From Candidatus Moanabacter tarae (GTDB taxonomy: Bacteria; Verrucomicrobiota; Verrucomicrobiia; Opitutales; UBA2987), in contig CP029803.1 of NCBI GenBank assembly GCA_003226295.1, positions 602,226 to 666,225 of the forward strand: a stretch of 64,000 nucleotides of DNA, written 5' to 3'. How positions within the stretch are numbered: the stretch's first letter is position 1; the number at the start of each line of letters is the position of its first letter. Of this stretch, positions 22,694-31,813 are shown in pieces. The notes under the pieces are model-generated. The model did not search any database. It was not told where the DNA came from and saw only the letters and a list, made by a program, of their open reading frames with translations. A program made the position numbers and the translations under genes.

Positions 22694-22714
22694 TGTGCCT
22701 GGATTGATGTCGCG

Positions 22715-23077
22715 ATGAATTTGTTAAAAAAGAAGGAGCTCAGGCAGAAGCGGATCTGGCGGACCCGGAAACGAGTACGTGGAAGTGCTGAAAAACCTCG
22801 GGTTTGTGTACATTTCAGCAACAAGCATATTTATGCCCAATTGATTGACGATGAGAAGGGAGCAACACTTTTGTCTCTGACCACCCTAAGTGGAGAGTTG
22901 CGAGAGAAAGATCTTAGAGCAAATGTCGATGGAGCAGAGACTCTGGGGCAGCTGTTCGGGGAGAAGGTGAAAGATTTGGGCCTCGGGAAAGTGGTTTTTG
23001 ACCGCAATGGGAGACGCTATCACGGGGCGGTAAAAGCTTTCGCAGATTCAGCAAGAAGGGCTGGTTTGCAATTTTAA
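22715..23077 (+). CDS. rplR: 50S ribosomal protein L18
   Basis: L18 binds 5S rRNA together with L5 and L25. The 120 residues start with a basic tail ([20 protein letters not shown]) and continue with [21 protein letters not shown] and the conserved [22 protein letters not shown] near the end, which is the family signature region (about residues 91-112). Length is normal. rpsE starts 19 bases after the stop. Confidence 0.97.
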   Translation: MNLLKKKELRQKRIWRTRKRVRGSAEKPRVCVHFSNKHIYAQLIDDEKGATLLSLTTLSGELREKDLRANVDGAETLGQLFGEKVKDLGLGKVVFDRNGRRYHGAVKAFADSARRAGLQF

Positions 23078-23096
23078 ACGGTATGTAGGTTTTGTG

Positions 23097-23615
23097 ATGG
23101 CAATAAAAGACAGGAGAGATGGGGCTTTAGGAGAAGTTCATGGTGAAGATGAATTACCTGAATTCATCGAAAAGGTAGTTTTTATAAATCGTTGTGCCAA
23201 AGTGGTGAGAGGCGGTCGTCGTTTTAGTTTTTCTGCTCTTGTTGTGGTCGGAGACGGGACGGGTCGGGTCGGTTACGGTTGTGGTAAGGCAAAGGAAGTG
23301 CCAGAGGCGATTCGGAAAGGAACAGAACGGGCACATAAGGCGATGATCGACGTCGAATTACGTGGGAATACGATTCCACATTTAGTTCTCGGAGTTCAAG
23401 ATGGTGGCAAAGTGCTGCTTCGGCCTGCGAGTCCTGGAACGGGGCTTATTGCAGGAGGGGGAGTTCGCCCTGTCTTGGAAGCGGCTGGAGTGAAGGATGT
23501 GCTGACCAAGTCCCTTGGATCGAACAATCATAGTGCCGTAGTGGGGGCAACAGTGAACGCCCTGAAGCAGCTTCGTTCGGCTGAGAAAATTTGGAACCTG
23601 AGAAAAGCAGAATAA
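23097..23615 (+). CDS. rpsE: 30S ribosomal protein S5
   Basis: S5 lies at the mRNA entry site and affects decoding accuracy. The 172 residues contain [20 protein letters not shown] (about residues 24-43), [20 protein letters not shown] and the C-terminal domain with [22 protein letters not shown] 23097 is used; a GTG one codon earlier is possible. Only 22 bases separate the stop from rplO, so no rpmD (L30) gene stands at its usual place between them. Confidence 0.97.
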   Translation: MAIKDRRDGALGEVHGEDELPEFIEKVVFINRCAKVVRGGRRFSFSALVVVGDGTGRVGYGCGKAKEVPEAIRKGTERAHKAMIDVELRGNTIPHLVLGVQDGGKVLLRPASPGTGLIAGGGVRPVLEAAGVKDVLTKSLGSNNHSAVVGATVNALKQLRSAEKIWNLRKAE

Positions 23616-23637
23616 GTCCGTTAGTTGGGAGAAAGCA

Positions 23638-24120
23638 ATGCGTTTGGATCAATTGCCTAGAATCAGTGGAGACCGGAGAGGTCGTAAGCGTCTCGGACGG
23701 GGACGGGGATCTGGACACGGCAAAACTTCGGGTCGGGGCCATAAGGGACAGAATTCCCGTGCCGGAAGGTCGGTGCGCCCTGGATTTGAGAGCGGACATG
23801 TTCCCCTCTATAGGAGATTGCCTCAGCGCGGTTTTAATAACGCTAACTTTAAGGTAGAATATGCGGTCGTAAACGTCGGCTGTCTATCAAAGATCAACCG
23901 AGTTAAGAATATCGATCGAGATACTTTGATTAAGGCCGGATTGATTCGAAAAAATGCTAAACTTGTTAAGATCTTAGGGTATGGGGAGGTTGATCGAGCT
24001 TTCAATGTAAAGGCTGATCAGTTCTCTGGTTCAGCAACCGAAAAAATAAAAGCAGCCGGGGGCAAGGTAGTGGAGCTTGGAAAGGCGCCCGATTCCGCTG
24101 AAGAGAGTGTAGGCGAGTGA
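23638..24120 (+). CDS. rplO: 50S ribosomal protein L15
   Basis: L15 is a mid-assembly protein with a long basic N-terminal arm that enters the 50S core. The 160 residues show the arm signature RKRLGRGRGSGHGKTSGRGH (about residues 16-35), then FESGHVPLYRRLPQRGF. The C-terminal 20 residues (EEL/GKAPDSAEESVGE) are acidic and variable. It follows rpsE by 22 bases and precedes secY by 28, as in spc clusters that lack L30. Confidence 0.97.
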   Translation: MRLDQLPRISGDRRGRKRLGRGRGSGHGKTSGRGHKGQNSRAGRSVRPGFESGHVPLYRRLPQRGFNNANFKVEYAVVNVGCLSKINRVKNIDRDTLIKAGLIRKNAKLVKILGYGEVDRAFNVKADQFSGSATEKIKAAGGKVVELGKAPDSAEESVGE

Positions 24121-24148
24121 CTCATAGTCGCCCCGGTATTCCTGACCG

Positions 24149-25645
24149 ATGATTTCGGCTTTTGTTAATTGCATCAAGATTCCTGAGCTTAAGAGGCGAA
24201 TTGGGTACACTCTATTTTTCCTCTTTATAGCTAGAATCGGTGCCAATATCCCGTTGCCAGGTTTGGATCCGGCTCCCTTGCAAAATTTCTTTGCAGACCA
24301 GAGTGGTGAGTCGGGTTCTCTGGTAGGGCTTTACAATATGTTTACTGGGGGCGCCTTACTTAAGGGTGCTGTGTGTGCTCTTGGGATTATGCCTTATATT
24401 AGCGCCTCGATTATCTTCCAGTTGATGACAGCGGTTGTTCCAATGCTGGCCCGATTACAGCAGGAGGGTGAAGTGGGTCGGCAGAAAATTACACAATATA
24501 CACGCTATGCAACGGTAGGAATCTGTCTTATTCAGGCTTTTCTGTTGATTATGGCTTTGAGGAATCCAGGTAGGCTGTTTAGCGGCTTCAGTATTTCAGA
24601 ATACGGTCCAATTGTCCTTGTTGATCATGGCTGGTTCCTTATGACATCGGTGGTTTTTCTAACTGCAGGAACAGTTCTCTTGATGTGGTTGGGCGAGCAG
24701 ATTACGCAAAACGGTATTGGACAGGGAATATCTTTACTTATTACAGTCGGAATTTTGGCTGATTTGCCTTCTGCTGCCGCGATTACTTACAGGATGTTCA
24801 ATCCATCTTCAGTCGGCATGGAGACGTTGGGGGCTCCCCATGCAATTATGATGTTGTTGCTCCTCTCCATTTCGGTGGCGGGGATCATAGCACTTACTCA
24901 GGCCCAACGTAAAATACCTGTCCAGTACGCTAAACGTGTTGTTGGAAGGAAGGTCTATGGTGGGCAGAGTTCTTTTCTTCCTTTGAAGGTGAATTATTCA
25001 GGGGTGATGCCCGTGATTTTTGCCAGTGCTATCCTCTTGTTTTTTCAGTCGATTTCGCAATATCTGGGTGCCGCTGCCGATCTTCCTTTCGTGAGGGATT
25101 TTGCCGGTTATTTTCAGCAAGGTGGGATGACTTACTATCTCATCTTTGGTATCCTTATCCTTTGTTTCAGTTACTTTTGGGTTTCGGTTATGTTTAAACC
25201 CATTCAGATTGCAGACGATTTAAAGAAAAATGGAGGGTATATTCCTGGAGTTCGTCCGGGAGAGCCGACAGCTAAGTTTCTCGATTTCGTCATGACCCGG
25301 TTGACCTTGTTCGGTGCATTGGCTTTGACTGTGATTGCAGTTTTTCCCGATTGGCTAAATTTCACTGCCAAGATCCCCTATCCTGTTGGGCAATTCTTCG
25401 GAGGGACGGGAATGTTGATTATAATTGGGGTTCTCCTGGACACATTACGTCAGATTGAGACTTTTCTTTTACAAAGGCATTATGACGGATTTTTGCGAAA
25501 AGGAAGAATTCGAGGCAGAAGTGCCACGCGTTCCCCGCAGATTGCTGGCGTTGGAGAACTGAAGGGATTGAATTGGTTCTGGCTCTGGCTTGGAATTGCC
25601 TTTTTTATTGGGTTAGCCAGTTCGATAATTCAGAAGTATATTTGA
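24149..25645 (+). CDS. secY: Preprotein translocase subunit SecY
   Basis: SecY is the protein-conducting channel of the inner membrane. The 498 residues are somewhat longer than the roughly 440 of E. coli, with ten hydrophobic segments expected. Visible landmarks are GANIPLPGLDP in the plug and first-helix region, GIMPYISASIIFQL, GIGQGISLLI, and the cytoplasmic loop KKNGGYIPGVRPGEPTA that contacts ribosome and SecA. It lies between rplO and map. GAGGAG overlapping its stop serves the next gene. Confidence 0.98.
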   Translation: MISAFVNCIKIPELKRRIGYTLFFLFIARIGANIPLPGLDPAPLQNFFADQSGESGSLVGLYNMFTGGALLKGAVCALGIMPYISASIIFQLMTAVVPMLARLQQEGEVGRQKITQYTRYATVGICLIQAFLLIMALRNPGRLFSGFSISEYGPIVLVDHGWFLMTSVVFLTAGTVLLMWLGEQITQNGIGQGISLLITVGILADLPSAAAITYRMFNPSSVGMETLGAPHAIMMLLLLSISVAGIIALTQAQRKIPVQYAKRVVGRKVYGGQSSFLPLKVNYSGVMPVIFASAILLFFQSISQYLGAAADLPFVRDFAGYFQQGGMTYYLIFGILILCFSYFWVSVMFKPIQIADDLKKNGGYIPGVRPGEPTAKFLDFVMTRLTLFGALALTVIAVFPDWLNFTAKIPYPVGQFFGGTGMLIIIGVLLDTLRQIETFLLQRHYDGFLRKGRIRGRSATRSPQIAGVGELKGLNWFWLWLGIAFFIGLASSIIQKYI

Positions 25646-25655
25646 GGAGATAGGC

Positions 25656-26447
25656 TTGCAGAGTATGTTAAGAAACTCGGCAATACCGATAAAGAGTCTT
25701 CAGGAGATCAGTAGGATGCGGGAGTCTTGCCAAATTGCTGCGTTGGTTCTCGACAAGTTGATCTGTCTTGCTGAACCGGGAATTAGCACTTACGAAATTG
25801 ATCAAGAAGGTAAAAAACTCATCGATAGTTATGGCGCAGTAAGTGCTTGTTATAACTACCGAATAGGTAATCAGTGTTTCCCTGCCTATACCTGCATTTC
25901 TGTAAATGAGGAGGTTGTTCATGGAATCGGTTCCCTGAAACGAATACTCAGAATAGGTGATATGGTAACTATTGATGTTACAGTTATTTATCAGGGATTT
26001 ATCGGAGATAATGCTCGTACCGTATTGCTCGGAGAGGCAAGTTCCGATCTTCAGGCTCTAGTTTCTACTACTGAGGCCGCTCTTTATAAAGGCATTGAAA
26101 TGGCTCGACCGGGGAACCGGGTAGGTGATATTTCCCACGCCGTTGAGCGTTTCATTGAGCCGATGAATTATGGGATTGTTAGGGATTTCGTTGGACATGG
26201 GGTGGGACGTTCTATGCATGAGGAACCTCAGATTCCTAATTTTGGTGAGCCTGGTACCGGTAAACGGTTAAAACCAAAGATGGCACTTGCAATTGAACCA
26301 ATGGTAAACCTTGGGCGGCCCGAGGTCGAAATGGCAGATGATGGTTGGACCGCAATAACCAGGGATCGTAAGCCTTCCGCTCATTTTGAGCATACTATCC
26401 TCGTTACCGACAATGAACCTGAAATATTGACATTGGTGAAAAAATAG
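25656..26447 (+). CDS. map: Methionine aminopeptidase, type I
   Basis: This enzyme removes the initiator Met from new proteins. The 263 residues carry the five metal ligands in order: VTIDVTV (Asp), GDNART (Asp), GHGVGRSMHEEP (His), AIEPMV (Glu) and FEHTILV (Glu); the substrate His is in EVVHGIGS. No N-terminal zinc-finger extension is present. TTG 25656 has GAGGAG six bases upstream and is preferred; ATG 25665 would shorten it by three residues. It follows secY by ten bases. A 77-base gap without infA or rpmJ separates it from rpsM. Confidence 0.97.
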   Translation: MQSMLRNSAIPIKSLQEISRMRESCQIAALVLDKLICLAEPGISTYEIDQEGKKLIDSYGAVSACYNYRIGNQCFPAYTCISVNEEVVHGIGSLKRILRIGDMVTIDVTVIYQGFIGDNARTVLLGEASSDLQALVSTTEAALYKGIEMARPGNRVGDISHAVERFIEPMNYGIVRDFVGHGVGRSMHEEPQIPNFGEPGTGKRLKPKMALAIEPMVNLGRPEVEMADDGWTAITRDRKPSAHFEHTILVTDNEPEILTLVKK

Positions 26448-26524
26448 CTTCTTAGTTTCATCCTTTTTCGCTTTTCTGATTAATTTGTCAGATTTCTCTT
26501 TATTTAATTACCCTCAAATTTTCT

Positions 26525-26905
26525 ATGCCTCGTCTTCTTGGAGTTGATATTCCGGGTAGTAGAAAACTACCCTACGCGCTTCGTTACATCTATGGAATCG
26601 GTCCTGCACGGGCGGACGCTATAGTAGCTTCTTTGGGGTTAGACCCTGATAGAAGGGCAAATGATCTCACTGAGGAAGACCTAACCAAAATCACGGCAGA
26701 AATTAACGAAAAACAATTTGCAATCGAAGGTGATTTGAGGCGTGACATTGCTTCCAATCTGAAACGCCTACAGGCGATTAATTGCTATCGTGGGATGCGA
26801 CACAGACGGGGTTTGCCTGTGCGAGGACAGAAGACTCAATGCAATGCACGAACCCGAAAGGGAAAGCCAAAAACAGTAGGAATTATTAAGAAGGCAACAA
26901 TTTAA
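26525..26905 (+). CDS. rpsM: 30S ribosomal protein S13
   Basis: S13 lies in the 30S head and contacts P-site tRNA with its basic tail and L5 across the interface. The 126 residues begin MPRLLGVDIPGSRKLPYALR and contain YIYGIGPARADAI and the signature CYRGMRHRRGLPVRGQKTQC (about residues 87-106), then TRKGKPKTVG. Length is normal. rpsK follows after nine bases, opening the alpha-type cluster. Confidence 0.98.
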   Translation: MPRLLGVDIPGSRKLPYALRYIYGIGPARADAIVASLGLDPDRRANDLTEEDLTKITAEINEKQFAIEGDLRRDIASNLKRLQAINCYRGMRHRRGLPVRGQKTQCNARTRKGKPKTVGIIKKATI

Positions 26906-26914
26906 ATTTGAAGG

Positions 26915-27523
26915 ATGACGGAGGAGAAAAACGAGAAGGCCGAGGAGCCTCAAGAGGGTGCTTCCCAGGCCGGGTCGGAAGTCGATAAGAGCCAGGAAGG
27001 CCAAAGCGGTGACGGGGGCAAAAACGGAGAAAATGTGGAGTCGGTTAAGGCTGGACCCGAAACTATAAAGGAAGAAGAAAAATCCGGAGATCAACCAAGG
27101 TCGGAGGAGACCGCAGCTGATCTCCTAAAGGATGATTTAGATGATATTAAAATCCGGCGTGCCAAAGGGAGTAAGAATATCTCTTCCGGAGTGGTGAATA
27201 TATTGGCTACTTTTAACAACACTAAAGTCACTATTTGTGATCAAAGAGGAAACGTTATTTCCTGGTCGAGTGCGGGAAAATGTGGTTTTAGAGGTTCAAG
27301 GAAGTCGACTGCTTACGCGGCCCAGGTTGTTACGCAGGATGCGGGTAGGGTAGCTATGGGTCATGGTTTACGGGAGGTTGAAGTGAAGGTTAGAGGACCG
27401 GGAATGGGCCGTGATTCAGCCATTCGATCTCTGCAGGCCTTAGGATTAAATGTGCTTTCGATTATTGATGTGACTCCCGTCCCGCATAACGGATGCCGTC
27501 CTCCCAAGAGGAGGCGTGTGTAA
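26915..27523 (+). CDS. rpsK: 30S ribosomal protein S11 with long acidic N-terminal extension
   Basis: S11 forms the platform of the 30S subunit that holds the Shine-Dalgarno helix. The S11 core starts near residue 79 ([19 protein letters not shown]) and ends [13 protein letters not shown] as in the family. Before it stand about 78 residues rich in Glu, Gly, Lys, Asp and Ser with no hydrophobic core, likely disordered. GAAGG sits four bases before ATG 26915, and no internal Met offers a shorter start, so the extension is probably translated. The usual length is about 129 residues; this has 202. Confidence 0.97.
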   Translation: MTEEKNEKAEEPQEGASQAGSEVDKSQEGQSGDGGKNGENVESVKAGPETIKEEEKSGDQPRSEETAADLLKDDLDDIKIRRAKGSKNISSGVVNILATFNNTKVTICDQRGNVISWSSAGKCGFRGSRKSTAYAAQVVTQDAGRVAMGHGLREVEVKVRGPGMGRDSAIRSLQALGLNVLSIIDVTPVPHNGCRPPKRRRV

Positions 27524-27568
27524 TTTGACCCACGGAAACGGATGATGAATCTGAAGGATTGATAGATA

Positions 27569-28177
27569 ATGTCGCGTTACACAGGACCAACTACTCGAAT
27601 TAACAGGCGTTTTGGAATGGCGATCTTTCCGCCAAACAAAGCCTTTGAAAGGAAACCCTATCTTCCGGGAGAGCATGGGCAACGTCATCGAAGAAAGGCT
27701 AGCGATTTCGCGGATGGCTTGAATGAAAAGCAAAAGCTCCGTTACATGTACGGGTTGACTGAAAAACAGTTCAGGCTTTGCTTCGATCGAGCAAAGAAGA
27801 AACGTGGCGTAACTGGAGATATCTTCCTTCAAATGCTAGAGACAAGGTTGGACAATGTTGTGTATCTTCTAGGATTTTCAAAGACAAGGCGCCAGGCAAG
27901 GCAGTTTGTTAATCACGGACATATAAGATTGAATGGACATAAGGTAGATATACCGAGTTGCGTGGTTAAGGCTGGTGATGAGATTGAGGTGAATGCCAGT
28001 ACTTCCTCACGGCAACTGGCGACCCGAAGTCTCGAAGACTCTCGCGTTCGGACACCGCCTACATGGCTTGATTGCCATGAAGACTCACTCCGAGCAAAGG
28101 TTAGCCGTCTTCCTTCAGGGGATGAGGTCGAGCCTGGTGTTAATGTACAGCTCATCGTTGAATTTTACAGCCGTTAG
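27569..28177 (+). CDS. rpsD: 30S ribosomal protein S4, zinc-free type
   Basis: S4 starts 30S assembly and lies at the mRNA entry. The 202 residues begin MSRYTGPTTRINRRFGMAIF, where zinc-binding S4 has cysteine ligands, so this is the C-minus class. The S4 RNA-binding domain holds the signature LETRLDNVVYLLGFSKTRRQ (about residues 91-110) and the RQFVNHGHIRLNG that follows. In E. coli S4 represses the alpha operon. A 124-base spacer without a gene separates it from rpoA. Confidence 0.97.
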   Translation: MSRYTGPTTRINRRFGMAIFPPNKAFERKPYLPGEHGQRHRRKASDFADGLNEKQKLRYMYGLTEKQFRLCFDRAKKKRGVTGDIFLQMLETRLDNVVYLLGFSKTRRQARQFVNHGHIRLNGHKVDIPSCVVKAGDEIEVNASTSSRQLATRSLEDSRVRTPPTWLDCHEDSLRAKVSRLPSGDEVEPGVNVQLIVEFYSR

Positions 28178-28301
28178 TCGTGGAGAGCTTCATCCGACCT
28201 CTTGAACTCTAACCACTCCGGAGTATCCCCACCGTTTGGGATTGGGCCTTTTTGATTTAATCGACAGATAAGATAGCGAACAATCAGAACCTTATAAAGT
28301 C

Positions 28302-29309
28302 ATGCCTCAACGATTAGGAAAATTCGAATTACCGAACAGATTGATAAAAGACGATGAAGTCTCATCCGAGACTTATGGTCGCTTTGTGGCCGAACCTTTT
28401 GAAACCGGATATGGCCACACGATAGGAAACTCTTTGCGACGCGTCTTGCTGAGCTCGATTGAAGGAGCTGCGATATCTTCAGTCAGTATTGAGGGAGTTG
28501 ATCACGAATTCCAGAGCCTGGAGGGTGTTGAAGAAGATGTCACTGACATAGTCCTCAATCTTAAAAAGGTGTTGATTCGTTCTCATAAGAGAGAGCCGAT
28601 AAAGCTATTGGTTGATGTTGAGAAAGCGGGACCTATAACTGCAGCAGATATTCAACCGGACTCCAATATTGAGATTGTTAACCCGAAACAGGTCATTTGT
28701 ACAGTTGATCAGAAGCGGCGATTTCTAGCAGAGTTGGAGATTCGGGTCGGTCGTGGTTATTGTCCTGGAGAGGAAAATAAATCAGAAGATCAACCGATTG
28801 GAATGATCCCCATTGATTCGCTTTTCAGCCCGGTTAGATTAGTCAAATACACCATCGAGAACACCCGAGTCGGTCAAATGACTGATTTCGATAAGCTCAT
28901 TTTAGAGATTTGGACAGACGGTCGTATTTCTCCGGATGATGCGTTGAAGCAAGCGGCTGCGATTATCAAGTTGCATCTTGATGTTTTTGATCGAGTAAGC
29001 GAGGAGTCGATAGCATTCGAAAGAGAAGAGACCGAAGTAAGCGAGGAACAGAATAAGCTGCGTAATCTTCTCAATATGAGTGTCAATGAGATCGAACTTT
29101 CGGTAAGAGCTGCGAATTGCTTGAATAACGCTAATATCACTACCGTTGGCGAGCTCTCTATGAAAACAGAACAGGAGATGTTGAAGTACAGGAATTTTGG
29201 AAAGAAGTCCTTAAATGAGATTAAGGCAAAACTTGAGCAGCTTGGGCTTTCGCTAGGAATGAAAATCGACGAACGCCTATTGGATGCTCGAAGCGATGTC
29301 CCAGCCTGA
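28302..29309 (+). CDS. rpoA: DNA-directed RNA polymerase subunit alpha
   Basis: The alpha subunit dimerises to start polymerase assembly, and its C-terminal domain contacts UP elements and activators. The 335 residues show the N-terminal domain (GYGHTIGNSLRRVLLSSIEG, about residues 44-63), a linker, and the C-terminal domain (SVRAANCLNNANITTVGEL then RNFGKKSLNEIKAKL). The Arg and Asn-Cys of the DNA-contacting helix are kept. No clear ribosome-binding site precedes ATG 28302. rplQ follows after 61 bases. Confidence 0.98.
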   Translation: MPQRLGKFELPNRLIKDDEVSSETYGRFVAEPFETGYGHTIGNSLRRVLLSSIEGAAISSVSIEGVDHEFQSLEGVEEDVTDIVLNLKKVLIRSHKREPIKLLVDVEKAGPITAADIQPDSNIEIVNPKQVICTVDQKRRFLAELEIRVGRGYCPGEENKSEDQPIGMIPIDSLFSPVRLVKYTIENTRVGQMTDFDKLILEIWTDGRISPDDALKQAAAIIKLHLDVFDRVSEESIAFEREETEVSEEQNKLRNLLNMSVNEIELSVRAANCLNNANITTVGELSMKTEQEMLKYRNFGKKSLNEIKAKLEQLGLSLGMKIDERLLDARSDVPA

Positions 29310-29370
29310 AGACCAAGGAACTGCCTGTAGTAATTTAAGGTTCTTGTAACCTGATAAGAGGAAAAAGAAG

Positions 29371-29949
29371 ATGAGGCATCGCAAACATAACCAACAGCTT
29401 GGTGTAAAGAAAGGGCATCGCCAGGCCATTTTGGGGAATTTGGCTTCAGCTCTTTTTGAACATGCCCGGATTGAGACAACTCTGGTTAAAGCGAAGGCAC
29501 TTCGACCTTTCGCAGAAAAGTTGATTACTTTTGCAAAAAAGGCGCAGGAATCCTCCCCTGAGCGTGCCCTTTATTTACGGCGGTTGACGATCTCTCGAAT
29601 TCGAAATAAAGGAGCTGCACATGTTTTGTTCGAAGAGAGGGCAAATGAGTTTGTAGACCGGAACGGAGGATATACCCGAATATACAAACTTGGAAGACGG
29701 ATAGGGGATGGAGCGGAGATGGCTATTGTCGAGCTGATAGGAGCGGCAGATGAAGGCTATCAGGATTCTAGAAAAAAAAGTAAGAAAAAGAGTGATGGTC
29801 CAAGTGATGAAAGGAAGGCACTGGAGACGGTGGAGAACGAATCCGATAACAGTGAGACGGGAGTTAACGTTTCGGATGAAGAAACAACCCCTAGTACAGA
29901 TGATACAGGTTCAGTAGACGAACCAGAAAAACCAGGAGCGGAAAAGTAA
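29371..29949 (+). CDS. rplQ: 50S ribosomal protein L17 with acidic C-terminal tail
   Basis: L17 lies near the exit tunnel on the 50S subunit. The core (residues 1 to about 124) begins MRHRKHNQQLGVKKGHRQAI and ends GDGAEMAIVELIG as in the family. It is followed by about 68 residues with a short Lys run (RKKSKKKSD) and then a long Glu/Asp/Ser/Thr-rich tail. The usual length is about 115-130 residues; this has 192. GAGGAAAAAG precedes the ATG. Its TAA overlaps the ATG of the next gene by one base. Confidence 0.97.
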   Translation: MRHRKHNQQLGVKKGHRQAILGNLASALFEHARIETTLVKAKALRPFAEKLITFAKKAQESSPERALYLRRLTISRIRNKGAAHVLFEERANEFVDRNGGYTRIYKLGRRIGDGAEMAIVELIGAADEGYQDSRKKSKKKSDGPSDERKALETVENESDNSETGVNVSDEETTPSTDDTGSVDEPEKPGAEK

Positions 29950-30182
29950 TGGGACAGATAGGCTTTGAGTTTTCTGTTCAAATTTACTTGTTTATTGGAA
30001 TCTTGTTAATTTTTGGTCTATGGGTTTTCTATGACCGGAGAGATAAGCACCTCTACGAAGCAGAACGGATCAGAGTAATTTTTCATTGCCTGAAGTGTGG
30101 GCAACTTTTCACAGAAAAGAAGGAGACAGAAGTAGCTAGATGTACCCGTTGCGGATACGAGAATTCGCGAATCAGATTTTAG
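29949..30182 (+). CDS. Small membrane-anchored zinc-ribbon protein, function unknown
   Basis: I do not recognise this 77-residue protein by name. It has one hydrophobic segment (about residues 9-28, VQIYLFIGILLIFGLWVF), a charged linker, then four cysteines arranged as CLKC (47-50) and CTRC (65-68), which would bind zinc as a small ribbon. The charge pattern suggests the ribbon lies in the cytoplasm. The ATG overlaps the rplQ stop (TAATG), so it is probably translated after L17 by coupling. guaA starts 92 bases later. A role near the ribosome or membrane insertion is only a guess. Confidence 0.75.
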   Translation: MGQIGFEFSVQIYLFIGILLIFGLWVFYDRRDKHLYEAERIRVIFHCLKCGQLFTEKKETEVARCTRCGYENSRIRF

Positions 30183-30274
30183 GGGACTTTTCCTTTTTCT
30201 CATTGCCTGGGGTGGTTTTGATTTGGGTTGCAAGAGTAATTTCAGGAGAACGATCGATAGGTTCCTAGTCCCTA

Positions 30275-31813
30275 ATGTCACAGACTATAGCTGTCCTTGA
30301 TTTTGGATCGCAGTATACTCAAGTAATTGCGAGACGGGTTAGAGATCTTCGAGTATATTCTAAGATATTTCCCTACGCTACCACAGCGAGAGAACTGAAG
30401 AGAGAAGGCGTACAGGGAATTATTCTTTCTGGTGGGCCTGCTAGTGTATTAGCAAAAGATGCTCCTCTTCCAGATAGGTCTCTTTTTGATCTCGGCATAC
30501 CTATCTTGGGGATTTGCTATGGATTACAGTTAATTGGTTCGAAATTAGGAGGCAAAGTCGAGCAAAGCCTTCAGAGGGAATATGGCCGAGGAAGTCTTTG
30601 TATCTCTAAGAAAGGTTCGATTCTATGCGGTATACAGGATGGGATACGCGTTTGGAATTCTCATGGAGACAAGCTGATCGAGATGCCTGATGGATTCCAG
30701 GTATTTGCCGAGACTGAAAATTCTAAATACGCTGTCATAGGGAACGAAGAAAAGCGTATCTATGGCCTGCAATTTCATCCAGAGGTCTCCCATACTGATG
30801 ATGGGAGTGAAATCTTAAAGAACTTCCTCTTCAGTATTTGCAACTGCGTAGGTGATTGGACGATGGCGGGCTTCATTGAATCTTCGGTTGAAAAAATCCG
30901 AGAAACTGTTGGCCAAGAATATGTCATTCTTGGCCTCAGTGGGGGAGTCGACTCATCAGTGGCAGCGGTTTTAATCCACCAAGCGATAGGTAACCAGTTG
31001 CGCTGTGTGTTTATTGATAACGGTCTTTTGAGGCAGAATGAAAGAGCCGAGGTAGAAAAGCTATTCCGGGAAAGTTTTGAGTTCGATTTACGAACGGTTA
31101 GAGCGGAGCAAAAGTTCCTAAATCGATTGGAGGGAGTCACAGATCCAGAGAGGAAGCGGAAAATTATTGGAAAGACTTTTGTTGAAGTTTTTGAATCACA
31201 GCTAAAGAGTATGAGAGGAGTTACCTTTCTTGCCCAGGGGACGTTGTATCCAGATGTGATTGAGAGCGTACCAATTGGTGGAAACCCCGCTTCCCTAATC
31301 AAAAGTCATCACAACGTAGGGGGGCTGCCGAAAAATATGAAGCTCAGACTCCTGGAGCCACTGAGACAACTCTTCAAGGATGAAGTTCGGCAACTTGGGC
31401 GTGAATTGGGATTATCGGCTATGGTCCTAGACCGCCATCCCTTCCCTGGGCCTGGTCTTGCGATAAGAGTTATTGGTGAAATCACGGAAGGCCGACTAGA
31501 GATTCTGCGGAATGCAGACTCAATTCTCTTGGAGGAAATTCGAAAAGAGGGATTTTACGAAAAGGTTTGGCAGGCTTTCGCGGTATTTCTTCCGGTTCGA
31601 ACGGTAGGAGTAATGGGAGACGAGAGGACCTATGAGAATGTCATCGCCCTCCGCGTCGTCGAGAGTCTTGATGCGATGACGGTGGATTGGGTGCGTCTTC
31701 CATATGATCTTTTGCAAAAGATTTCCACGCGGATAATCAATGAAGTTCCAGGGGTTAATCGTGTCTGTTTGGACATTAGTTCAAAGCCGCCCAGTACTAT
31801 TGAATGGGAGTGA
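30275..31813 (+). CDS. guaA: GMP synthase (glutamine-hydrolysing)
   Basis: GuaA converts XMP to GMP using glutamine and ATP. The 512 residues hold the class I amidotransferase domain first, with nucleophile Cys81 in [10 protein letters not shown] and the His-Glu pair in FHPEVSHT. The ATP pyrophosphatase domain follows, with the P-loop [12 protein letters not shown] (about residues 220-231), and the C-terminal dimerisation domain ends [17 protein letters not shown], the typical family end. It is probably transcribed alone or from the rplQ side. A long gene-free stretch follows. Confidence 0.98.
   Translation: MSQTIAVLDFGSQYTQVIARRVRDLRVYSKIFPYATTARELKREGVQGIILSGGPASVLAKDAPLPDRSLFDLGIPILGICYGLQLIGSKLGGKVEQSLQREYGRGSLCISKKGSILCGIQDGIRVWNSHGDKLIEMPDGFQVFAETENSKYAVIGNEEKRIYGLQFHPEVSHTDDGSEILKNFLFSICNCVGDWTMAGFIESSVEKIRETVGQEYVILGLSGGVDSSVAAVLIHQAIGNQLRCVFIDNGLLRQNERAEVEKLFRESFEFDLRTVRAEQKFLNRLEGVTDPERKRKIIGKTFVEVFESQLKSMRGVTFLAQGTLYPDVIESVPIGGNPASLIKSHHNVGGLPKNMKLRLLEPLRQLFKDEVRQLGRELGLSAMVLDRHPFPGPGLAIRVIGEITEGRLEILRNADSILLEEIRKEGFYEKVWQAFAVFLPVRTVGVMGDERTYENVIALRVVESLDAMTVDWVRLPYDLLQKISTRIINEVPGVNRVCLDISSKPPSTIEWE

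Noticed and set aside
28874-29479. Open - strand frame of about 200 codons opposite rpoA and rplQ
   Set aside because: It lies wholly opposite two conserved genes, and its translation is Ser-rich and unlike any family.
30775-31302. Open - strand frame opposite guaA
   Set aside because: guaA is complete here and its motifs are intact; the opposite frame is an artefact of its codon use.
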